This document shows positions 35,243-43,127 of a DNA stretch of 64,000 nucleotides, piece after piece. Origin of the DNA: Bin87 sp965261925 (GTDB taxonomy: Bacteria; Chloroflexota; Dehalococcoidia; Lucifugimonadales; UBA3495); the NCBI GenBank assembly GCA_965261925.1, contig OZ253486.1:1550001-1614000 (forward strand), read 5' to 3'. A model generated the notes under the pieces. That model worked only from the letters and a program-made list of their open reading frames with translations, had not been told where the DNA came from and ran no database searches. The translations under genes and the position numbers were made by a program. The number at the start of each line of letters is the position of its first letter. The stretch's first letter is position 1.

Positions 35243-35426
35243 TAAATGGAGGTATCGGTAAAGAAGTAATACCGGCCCCACGCGACCCATACTCCCCCAA
35301 AGCTGAGCACGCGGGCCGGAAGCATTCCCAGCCCTGCGCGCCCAGCGATTGTGAAGATGGTCGCCCTCAAGCTAACTTACGGCCGGAGCCGAAGCCATCC
35401 GGATATTCTCTGATGTTCTCCTGACC

Positions 35427-37322
35427 TTATTGAGTGAGGTTAGGAGCGTACTCGAACGCGGTCAGGTCCCGCGTTTCGGAATAGTTCAGGTGCTCGGTCC
35501 ATGGTTCCGTGCCCGTGTCCCCGTTCAGGGCAAACACCTGGTTCTGGGCATAGAGGCCGACAGACAGGGCGTTGTCGTACATGAACTTCGCAGCTTCCGC
35601 CATGATCTCGTACCGCGTTGCGTTGTCAACGGTGCCCTGGGCTTCCGCCATCAAATCCCGAAGGACCGGGTGGTCTACGCCGAAGTTCCAGGCCGTATCG
35701 TGGTTGAAGGCACTGGACCACCGGTCCAGGGGGTCAACCGCCACGTGGGTGTGCTGGTAGGCCTGGTTGTAGGTACGGGTCACGATGCCTGGGCGGAAGG
35801 TCTTGTAGGGCATGTTCTGCTGGTTGGCTTTGACGCCGATCTGGTCCCACATCTGGGCTATGGCCGAAGTCACTTCGAGGTAATTCGAGCCGCCCAGGGG
35901 CGTGAGGGTGATCTCAAAACCGTCGGGATAGCCCGCCTCGGTTAGCAGTTGCCTGGATTTCTCAGGATTGAACTCCCACTGCCTGTACTCCGCTGGCAGC
36001 TTGTCCAGGTGGAATGACCAGGCCGGCAGGGGGTCAGGGATTGCCTCCCCGTTCAGCAGCGTATCCGAGATTGTCTGGCGGTCGATGGCGATGGACAGGG
36101 CCGTTCGCACCTTGGCGGCGTTCTGCCATTCCTCGGAAGCCGGGTCCGGGTTGCCGGAAGCCCAGGGCAAAGTAGGATCGTAGCCGGGGGCTCTTTCCAT
36201 GTGTTCCGGCGTACGTGAGCCGTCAGCGTTGAGCCCCACGTACCAGTTGCCATAGAAGGCCATGCTCACGGCGCTGCCGCCGGCTATCTTCAACAGGCTG
36301 GTGCCTGGCACGTCCTCGACCGCTGCGATGGAGTCCAGGTTCATTTCCAGCGCCGTGAGCTGGCCGGTCTGGAAGTTGGCGACGCGGGTGGACTCCTCGG
36401 GAATGTGCTGCCATACCATTTCGGCAAACTCGGGTGTCTTGCGCCAGTGGTTTTCGACCGCGGCCCACCGGGTGAACTGGTCGCTCTTGTGCTCCTTGAA
36501 CTCCCACGGGCTGGTTCCGGCGATGTTCCTGCTCGCCTCGTCGACACCGACGTCTTCGAGTTGCAGTTTGCTGATGATGTTGACATGGGGGAAAGCAAGC
36601 AGACTCAGGGTGTCGTACTGTGGCGTACCGGTGTTCAGCTCGATGGTGTACTTGTCTACAGCCTTCACGCGCCCTTCGTCGATGATGCCGGTAACCGTAT
36701 TGCCTTCTTTGACGTCTCCGCCAACTCCCCAAATCCTGCGGATATGGGCGTTGTACCCTACCCTGGAGCTCTCGCCGCCGCTGACCATCATGCTCCAGAT
36801 GACGCCTTCAGCATCCAGTTCCCCGTAGCCCTTATGGAACTGGGCACCTTCCTGCAGCTTGAACGTCCAGGTCGTGTTGTCCGGAGCAACGCTCCATTCC
36901 CTGATCAGTCTGGGAACAATCTCCCGGTCTTCGTTCATGTAAAGGAGAGTCTCGGCGGTGGTGAAGCCGTTATGGTGATACCCGGCTCCTTCCGTGACCG
37001 TCGGGAAAACGTGGAACGGGGGGACGAGGGGCAATCCAAATGTCAAAGTCCCTCTGGGTCCCATCACGGCCGAGGTTTGCGGCATAGCCGTCGGTTCGGG
37101 AGTGGCGGTAGCTGCGACACTTGACCCTCCTGAACTCGGGGCCGTGACGGGCGTGCTTTCTGGCATCGCCGCAGCGGGCGCAGCGGGCGCCGCAGTTGCT
37201 GGTGCCGCAGGCGCAGCGGCGGGTGCTTCCCCTGCCGTGCCGCAGGCTACCGCGACTATCAGGGCGAGAGCCAATGGAGTCAAAGCAAGTAGTCGCGGTA
37301 ATGAGAGCCGTTGGTGCCTCAT
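35427..37322 (-). CDS. Family 5 ABC solute-binding lipoprotein (orphan)
   Basis: A 631-residue SBP_bac_5 protein. The signal peptide has lipobox V-A-C (Cys27), followed by an Ala/Pro-rich linker to about 90. The mature part shows LIREWSVAPDNTTWTFKLQEGAQFHKGYGELDAEGVIWSMM (the signature region), VRTALSIAIDRQTISDTLLNGEAIP and PEKSRQLLTEAGYPDGFEITLTPLGG. It should bind peptides or other large solutes outside the membrane for a Dpp/Opp-type importer. No permease or ATPase is adjacent: it stands alone between insertion sequences. The ATG at 37322 follows GGAGG. A second, complete-operon member of the family starts at 58947. Confidence 0.9.
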   Translation of the reverse strand: MRHQRLSLPRLLALTPLALALIVAVACGTAGEAPAAAPAAPATAAPAAPAAAMPESTPVTAPSSGGSSVAATATPEPTAMPQTSAVMGPRGTLTFGLPLVPPFHVFPTVTEGAGYHHNGFTTAETLLYMNEDREIVPRLIREWSVAPDNTTWTFKLQEGAQFHKGYGELDAEGVIWSMMVSGGESSRVGYNAHIRRIWGVGGDVKEGNTVTGIIDEGRVKAVDKYTIELNTGTPQYDTLSLLAFPHVNIISKLQLEDVGVDEASRNIAGTSPWEFKEHKSDQFTRWAAVENHWRKTPEFAEMVWQHIPEESTRVANFQTGQLTALEMNLDSIAAVEDVPGTSLLKIAGGSAVSMAFYGNWYVGLNADGSRTPEHMERAPGYDPTLPWASGNPDPASEEWQNAAKVRTALSIAIDRQTISDTLLNGEAIPDPLPAWSFHLDKLPAEYRQWEFNPEKSRQLLTEAGYPDGFEITLTPLGGSNYLEVTSAIAQMWDQIGVKANQQNMPYKTFRPGIVTRTYNQAYQHTHVAVDPLDRWSSAFNHDTAWNFGVDHPVLRDLMAEAQGTVDNATRYEIMAEAAKFMYDNALSVGLYAQNQVFALNGDTGTEPWTEHLNYSETRDLTAFEYAPNLTQ

Positions 37323-37494
37323 ATCAAAACCTCCGAGTTCCGAAAAATTTGGTCAGGTCCCTGTGCCATTCCGCAGTTCGTCCCGTCTTGACCAATACCG
37401 GGACGAATCCACGCCGCATTTGGGTTGACTTGAAAAAGCAACCGTAAAATAGACCGCCATCCGCTACGAGTCAATTGGGGGTACGGTCAGGCAT

Positions 37495-39220
37495 CCTTGG
37501 CCCAAATCCACCGAAAGGACGCGAGTGGGCTGGTAACGCAGGGGATGAGAAGCGTGGGTGATGGGCTGCAGTGCCCTGGCTTCGCCGGATTCGGGCGGGT
37601 GTGGGTGGAGACAGCTACGCCCGGGGGTGTTGACTGCTCGCAAGCGGCGGCGGCGGCGGGCGAGATCATCATAGTGGATGGCAACTGGAGACACGCGGTG
37701 CTTAGCCTGACGCGGGGTGTCCAGGCGGTTGAGCGGTCTGGTTGAAGGGTCGGGCGCCAGCTACGCCGTCAGGCAGGGAGCGGCAGAGCCCGCAATCGAG
37801 CCAGCGCACGACTGAACTGGTTCTCCCAGGGCCAGCGCTGGGGAAAATGTAGGGTGAGACGACGGGCCGAGCGGGTGATGCGTCCGGCCAGGGAGAAGCA
37901 GCGCCGCCGCAGGGTCTTGGTGGTTACCACCGGCTCACTGGGACCGATGCGCGCCGTCCAGCGAACCAGGTTGTGGGCCATGACCTGCACCGCCAGCCAG
38001 GCGGCTTTGGCGGCGAAGCGTCCCGAGGGGAGGTGGTTGAGGCCCACGCCGTACTTCAGGTCGCGGGTGGCGTTCTCGATCTCGGCGTGGCGGCGATGGT
38101 CGGCCTCCAGCTCCAGAGTGTCGCCGTCCCGGTCAGTGATGAAGGCGTGATAGCTGTAGTTGGCGAACAGTGCCAGTTGGGAGTTGGACGTGAGCTGCAC
38201 CCTGCGGACGATGAGGCGCACCGGCGCGGCGTTGGCCTCGTTCTGGAAGGGGACATACGTGGTTTCGGCCACGTCGGCGGCGCCGTCCATCCAGTAGGGT
38301 ATGGGCGTCCAGTCCCCCTCGGGTATGTCCTCGATGAGATTGCGCAATCGGGCGTGCTGGCGGACGGTTATGGAGTAGCGGACATCCATCTTGCCGCAGG
38401 CGGCGACCATGGCGTGGGTGTAGAAGCCGCTGTCGGCCCGCACGATGAGTTGTCCGCTGGCCCCGCCGTAGCGCACCCGACTCACCGTTTCACGCAGGAA
38501 GTTGGCGGCGCCACGAGCCGTGTTGGCCCGGCCCGCGCGCAGTCGAGCCATCAGCACGTCGCGGTGCCGGCGGCGACGGCCAGCAGCGGGTGGTAGCCCC
38601 GCTGGCCGGTGTAGTTGTGCCGGCGAGCGCCTTCCTTGGCAGGTCCATAGGTCTCGCAGATGGTCGAGTCCAGGTCGATGGTCAGCGGCCCGTCGCCGGG
38701 CCCGCCCCCAGTAGCCCAGGCCCGAGCCTGCAACTCCCCGCTCACCCGATCCAACTGGCGGACATGACCCCACCAAAAACTGCGTAGAAATGTCCCCAGG
38801 GTGGACGGCGCCTTGACCACGCAGGCGATGGCGTGAGCCGTCCCGCCGGTGCGCAACACGTCGGCGTCATCGATGCAGTCGCCGCCGGCCAAGGCCGACG
38901 CCACCAGCGCCAGCATCTGGTCCTCCGGGTTGGCTCGACCCGCCGCATATTCCCAGGTCAACGTGGATGTCGACGAGTGCACGCAAACCCAGGCGCTGGG
39001 CCAGGGTGACCGGCAAGAGCAGCCCGGCATTGGCCACCAGACGGTGGTCATCGAAGGCGACGTGGATGCGGTCGGGGTAGTTGCGTGGTAGCATCTTTTG
39101 GGTGCTCCTCGTTTCGGGTTGGTTTTCTGTTTCAAAAACCATTATCCCCGAAGCCGGGAGCACTTTCTCATCCTCTCAGCACGCAGCCAGACCCATCCTT
39201 TCGGTGGATTGGGGGTAAGG
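37495..39220 (-). mobile_element. IS1380-family insertion sequence, copy 2
   Basis: The ends are CCTTGGCCCAAATCCACCGA at 37495 and, reverse-complemented, CCTTACCCCCAATCCACCGA ending at 39220. They match copy 1 ends in the ATCCACCGA core. The transposase inside is frameshifted. No target duplication is seen. Confidence 0.87.
37769..39094 (-). pseudogene. IS1380 transposase, copy 2, frameshifted
   Basis: The reading begins at 39094 (MLPRNYPDRIHVAFDDHRLVANAGLLLPVTLAQRLGL), changes frame near 38950 to GRANPEDQMLALVASALAGGDCIDDADVLRTGG...LTIDLDSTICETYGPAKEGARR, and changes again near 38575 to DVLMARLRAGRANTARGAANFLRETVSRVRYGG...ADSGFYTHAMV...AEIENATRDLKYGVGLNHLPSGRF. All catalytic blocks are recognisable, so inactivation is recent or reflects indel errors. 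It is roughly 85-90% similar to copy 1. Confidence 0.85.
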
Positions 39221-39702
39221 CTAACGAGTGGGCCCGGTGGCAGGTCTCGCATAGAATCCCGCTGACCACAGCTGCAACAGGATAAGCCATGTTTCGCAGT
39301 TTGCTTTTTTGCCGCTGAATCCCGACCGTGCCAAGGAGAACTGAATATGTCTTTGCGGAATGTAAACTTCGCCCAGTTCCTCGCTGGTGATCTGGCTTCG
39401 GCCTTATTACAACGATGCGCCTGCCTGGGTTCCTATTGTGGAATTGAAGGGATGCGGTCCTGGCGTTGACGTGAGGGATGATGGGTAAGGAAGGCAAACG
39501 AGCCATGCCCGATCGCCAATAGATGTGGTTCACGGCGGTCGGCGGTGGCCACGCCATTGGGAAGGTACTGGCCTACAGTGGCGGCGACGGGCGGAAACGG
39601 CCAGGCGGCATGCCAGAAGTGGCACTCGCGAGCTGGACCGACACGACTCCGCGGGACAGCCCTCGGGTTGTCAGGCGAGAGAGTCGGAAACCGACGGGGC
39701 CG
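39221..39702. other. No gene recognised (482 bp)
   Basis: Sequence between IS1380 copies 2 and 3. Several high-GC frames exist, but none has recognisable motifs. I searched for, and did not find, the left inverted repeat expected for copy 3 (an ATCCACCGA core). Confidence 0.45.
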
Positions 39703-41263
39703 TCAGGCTGGCAGGGGAATGGCGCGCACTCGGGTGAGGGCCCGCGTGAACTGGGTTTCCCAGGACCAGCGCTGGGGAAGATGCAGGGTGAGGTGGTGGG
39801 CCGAGCGGGTGAGCCGTCCGGCAATGGAGAAGAACCGCCGTCGGATGGTCTTGGTGGTAACCACCGGCTCGCCCAGACCGATGCGCGACGTCCAGCGAGC
39901 CAGGTTGTGGGCCATGACCTGGACGGCCAGCCAGGCGCCGTTGGCGGCGAAGCGGCCGGAGGGGAGGTGATTGAGGCCCACGCCGTACTTGAGGTCTCGG
40001 ATGGCATTCTCGATCTCAGCATGGCGGCGATGGTCGGCCTCCAGCTCCAGGGTGTCGCCCTCCCGGTCGGTGATGAAGGCGTGATAGCTGTAGGTGGCAA
40101 ACAAGGCCAGTTGAGATCCGGGCGTGGGCCTCTCCCGCCGCACGTTGAGCCGCACCGACGCGGCGTCGTGCTTACTCTCGAAGGGAACGTAGGTGGTTTC
40201 GGCCACGTCGGCAGCGCCGCCCATCCAGTAGGGTATGGGCGTCCAGTCCGCCTCCGGTATCGCTTCGATGAGATTGCGCAGGGTCTGATGTTGGCGGACG
40301 GTGATGGAGTAGCGGACGTTAGTCTCTCGGCAGGTGGTGACCAAGGCGTGGTTATAGAAGCCGGTGTCGGCGCGCACTGTGAGTTGTCCGGCGGCCCCAG
40401 CGTAGCGTACCCGTCCCACCGTCTCACGCCGGAAGTGGGCGGCGCCCCGAGTGGTGTTGGCGCGACCTTCCCTGAGCCGGGCCATCGGCACGTCGCCGGT
40501 TCCGGCAGCAATGGCTAGCAGCGGGTGATAGCCCCGCTGGCCGGTGTAGCCGTCGTGGCGCGCCCCTTCCTTGGCCGGTCCGTAGGTCTCGCAGATGGTG
40601 GAGTCCAGGTTGATGGTCAACTCCCCGTCGCCGGGTCCCGCTCCGGCTCCCCAAGTCCGTGCCAACAGCTCTCGGCTCTCCCGATCCAACTGGCGGACAT
40701 GACCCCACCGGAAACTGCGTAGAAAGGTCCCCAGGATGGACGGCGCCTTGACCATGCAGCTGATGGCGCCATCCGTCCCCCGGTGCGCAACACGTCGGCA
40801 TCGTCAATGCAGTCGCTACCGGCCAGAGCGGATGCCACCAGCGTCATGATCTTGTCGCCGGTGTTGGCTCCGCCTGGGGCACGGCCCAGGTCCAGGTGCT
40901 GATCAACCAGTTGGGGCAGGCCCAGATGCAGTGCCAGGGTGGACGGAAGGACCAGCCCAGCATTGGCCACCAAACGGTGGTCGTCGCAGGCAGGGCAATC
41001 GCGTCTTATCGTGTTCGGCATAACAAGCGATGCAAAGTATTAGTATCACAGATGTCGGCCACGGTTTATTACCGTTTGAGCGCCGATGCCAGCCTCGATT
41101 ACCGTCGAAATGGGCGGTCGCAAAGCTCACCACCTGCATTTTCGAGTAACGAGATACCTTTTCCTGTCAGCGCCAGCTGTTATTCCGCCAAACTCAATTT
41201 AGACGCGATTGCCCTGTCGTCGCAGGCGATTTGGATGCGGTCGGGGTGGTTGCGTGGTAGCAT
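39703..41263 (-). pseudogene. IS1380 transposase, copy 3, interrupted
   Basis: The original start is at 41263 (MLPRNHPDRIQIACDD), cut after 15 codons by the miniature element. Beyond it the frame resumes as HRLVANAGLVLPSTLALHLGLPQLVDQHLDLG, then a frame change occurs near 40775, and MVKAPSILGTFLRSFRWGHVRQLDRE to the normal C-terminus follows, with all three catalytic blocks intact. An ATG inside the miniature element (MPNTIRRDCP) is in frame with the resumed part. Confidence 0.85.
40991..41216. mobile_element. 226-bp miniature element, copy B
   Basis: It has the same length and, by eye, the same sequence as copy A (23274-23499), in the same orientation on the plus strand. The ends are CAGGGCAATCGCGTCT and its inverse. 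It is flanked by the 10-bp duplication TCGTCGCAGG at 40981-40990 and 41217-41226. The empty site can be read from IS1380 copy 1 (GGTGGTCGTCGAAGACGATT region near 21915). Confidence 0.95.
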
Positions 41264-41390
41264 CCGTTTGGTGCTCTTTCTTTTGGGTTGGTTTGGTGTT
41301 TCACAAACCATTATCCCAGAAGCAAAGGAGCACTTTCTTACACCTTCAACCTGCCCCGACAATCATCTCTTCGGTGGATTGGGGTTTAGG

Positions 41391-42089
41391 CATCGGCGGC
41401 AGCGCGCCATCTATGGCCTTGCCTGCCGGATTGTTCTCAATGAAGCCATGGACCATTTCCCACCGCATCACGGTGCGGATGCGTTGCCTGACCCGCCGTG
41501 CGGTTTCAGGGCGTGTATTCCATGTTGGGGTTTATGACCTTGAGTACATCGGCCTGCCCTATCCGATCGATCCGCATATTCCGCAAGATGAAGAAGGCAT
41601 GCCGCTCCAGGGTGTTCATCCAAGAAACCGCGTGCTTCTTGTTGCGCCACCGTGGAAGGTTCGCCTCGTAGACTATCCGGGCTGCTTCCTTAAATGTTGG
41701 GATGGCGTTCCTGCGTTTCTCAATCACCGGATCCCGCCCGTCAGCTATGACGGCGTGATTGGTGGCTGCTAGACCCTGAGACTAGGCGAGGCCAACGGCC
41801 GGATATCCACCCAGACCGATGTCCCGACGGTGGCCGTCAATCACGACGCGCTGGACCCAGGACTTAGAGGGTGTGTGACAATCGAATTTTCACCTTCACC
41901 CTAACCCTTTCACATCAAGGGAGAGGGGACTGAATCGCAGGTTATTCAGCCAGAACGAAGTGATCCAGCGGATTTGTCACACACCCTCTCAGACCCGGAG
42001 GGAACAACGTTCAGATAAAGCCCGGCGCCATCGCCATATCGGCCTGGTTTGGCCGCCGTCTTAACCTTGGTTTCCGTAAGTTGGGCCAT
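41391..42089 (-). pseudogene. Tyrosine-recombinase integrase remnant
   Basis: From an ATG at 42089 the frame reads MAQLTETKVKTAAKPGRYGDGAGLYLNVVPSGS, the N-terminal DNA-binding arm of prophage/island integrases. It is then cut by a 124-bp miniature element. The reading resumes as KSWVQRVVIDGHRRDIGLGGYPAVGLA, meets a stop, and continues through IEKRRNAIPTFKEAARIVYEANLPRWRNKKHAVSWMNTLERHAF with a further frame change, until IS1380 copy 3 cuts it at 41390. The catalytic Arg/His/Tyr part is gone. It lies 138 bases from tRNA-Ala, the usual site of such integrases. Confidence 0.82.
41866..41989. mobile_element. 124-bp IS5-like miniature element
   Basis: The terminal inverted repeats AGAGGGTGTGTGACA and its complement are 15 bp and perfect. 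There is no coding capacity. On the integrase strand the outer flanks are TGA and TAA next to GAGGGTG ends, compatible with a TNA duplication carrying one later change; removing the element with TAA kept restores G-S-K-S-W-V in frame. Confidence 0.82.
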
Positions 42090-42227
42090 ATTGCGTTCTC
42101 TGATTTTTCCCACACAATGAATCGGATCGTATGGGCCGAACAGGGAACTTACAAGACCGTTGGAGGGTGTGCTTTCGCACACATCCGGGGGTTTTTAGAC
42201 GCTATCGGACTTACCCGGACGTGAAAC

Positions 42228-42303
42228 TGGTGGAGCTGGCGGGAATCGAACCCGCTACCTCTTCAATGCCATTGAAGCGCTCTCCCAAATGAGCTACAGC
42301 CCC
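42228..42303 (-). tRNA. tRNA-Ala (GGC)
   Basis: The 76-base gene includes an encoded CCA. The acceptor stem GGGGCTG pairs with CAGCTCC; the discriminator is A. The anticodon arm is CTTCA-ATGGCAT-TGAAG, giving GGC. The T-arm contains GGTTCGATTCC. The 3' end faces the integrase remnant, marking this as the probable integration site of a lost island. Confidence 0.95.
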
Positions 42304-42789
42304 ACGACCAACCGCCGAACGTCGTTCAACGGAGCGTGACTATTTTAACAAACCTCGGGCCGGATTAGCAACCGCCGCGCAACGCTCAGCAGGGCTTTTT
42401 CAGGGACTTTTCAAGGTCAGGTGTGAAGTGGAAATCTTGCAACGGGTTGGGTTGTTGTGGTCTCGGGTTGTTGTGGTCCTGGATGGAACCGGTGATGTTG
42501 AACGAATACGCTTGCGCGGGAAACCTCTGTTTGGGCTTGCCGCATTGGGCCTCGGCGCTGAGGCCGTGCCGCCTCCGGCGATGTTCGAAGCCAAGCCATG
42601 ATGCGGAGCAGCGGCGAAACGAGCGCTCACGTGTCCGACATGAAACGCCGGGCCCTGACCCGTTCCCGCCGGCGGATTTCCCTGCCTTTCTCCCCATTTC
42701 CGTTCAGCGCACGGTATCGCCGCGCCGTGGGGTTCAAGCAGGAGCGGTCACCTCCGTTCGGGCATGGCCGGTGCTGGCGAAAACGACAG
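42304..42789. other. No gene recognised (about 485 bp)
   Basis: Upstream of tRNA-Ala and before the istB fragment. A short direct repeat GGTTGTTGTGGTC(T/C) occurs near 42449-42480. No coding frame carries recognisable motifs. The tRNA promoter should be just above 42303. Confidence 0.4.
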
Positions 42790-43127
42790 CGTAAGCTGGA
42801 CAACTTCGACTTCCTGCTCCTGGACGACCTGGGCTATCTGCCCCAGGGGGCCGAAGAGCAGAGGTCCTCTTCACCCTCATCGCCGAACGCTACGAACGGA
42901 GGTCGTTGGGCATTACGCCAAACCTGGTCTTCTCAGAGTGGGAACGCATCTTCGCCAACCCCATGGCCACCGCGGCCGCCATCGACCGGGTGGTGCATAA
43001 CTCCGTCATCCTGGGGTTTGCCGTGCCCAGTTTCCGCACCGACGCCGCCCAGCAACGGGGCCAGTCAGAGGAGGTGAACCGGCAAAAATAGTGGAGACAA
43101 TTCGGCGGAAATAGTTGACGCGGGACA
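42790..43127 (+). pseudogene. istB fragment with IS21 right end
   Basis: RKLDNFDFLLLDDLGYLPQGAEE begins abruptly at 42790. A small deletion near 42860 shifts the frame relative to the intact istB. MGITPNLVFSEWERIFANPMATAAAIDRVVHNSVILGF to VNRQK ends at 43091, and the IS21 terminal repeats run to CGGGACA at 43127. Only the last third of istB remains. It is about 90% similar to the intact copy, so it derives from a different insertion. Confidence 0.88.

Larger units (their letters stand above)
39703..41390 (-). mobile_element. IS1380-family insertion sequence, copy 3 (left end not found)
   Basis: The right end is intact, reading CCTAAACCCCAATCCACCGA on the minus strand from 41390. The left inverted repeat is not recognisable beyond the transposase stop at 39703. 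The element is interrupted by the 226-bp miniature element (40991-41216) with its 10-bp duplication. A 596-bp stretch (40052-40647) is almost identical to copy 1. Confidence 0.8.

Noticed and set aside
39168..39557. 129-residue minus-strand frame between IS1380 copies
   Set aside because: It includes the inverted repeat of copy 2, has no motif and no ribosome site; likely chance in high-GC sequence.
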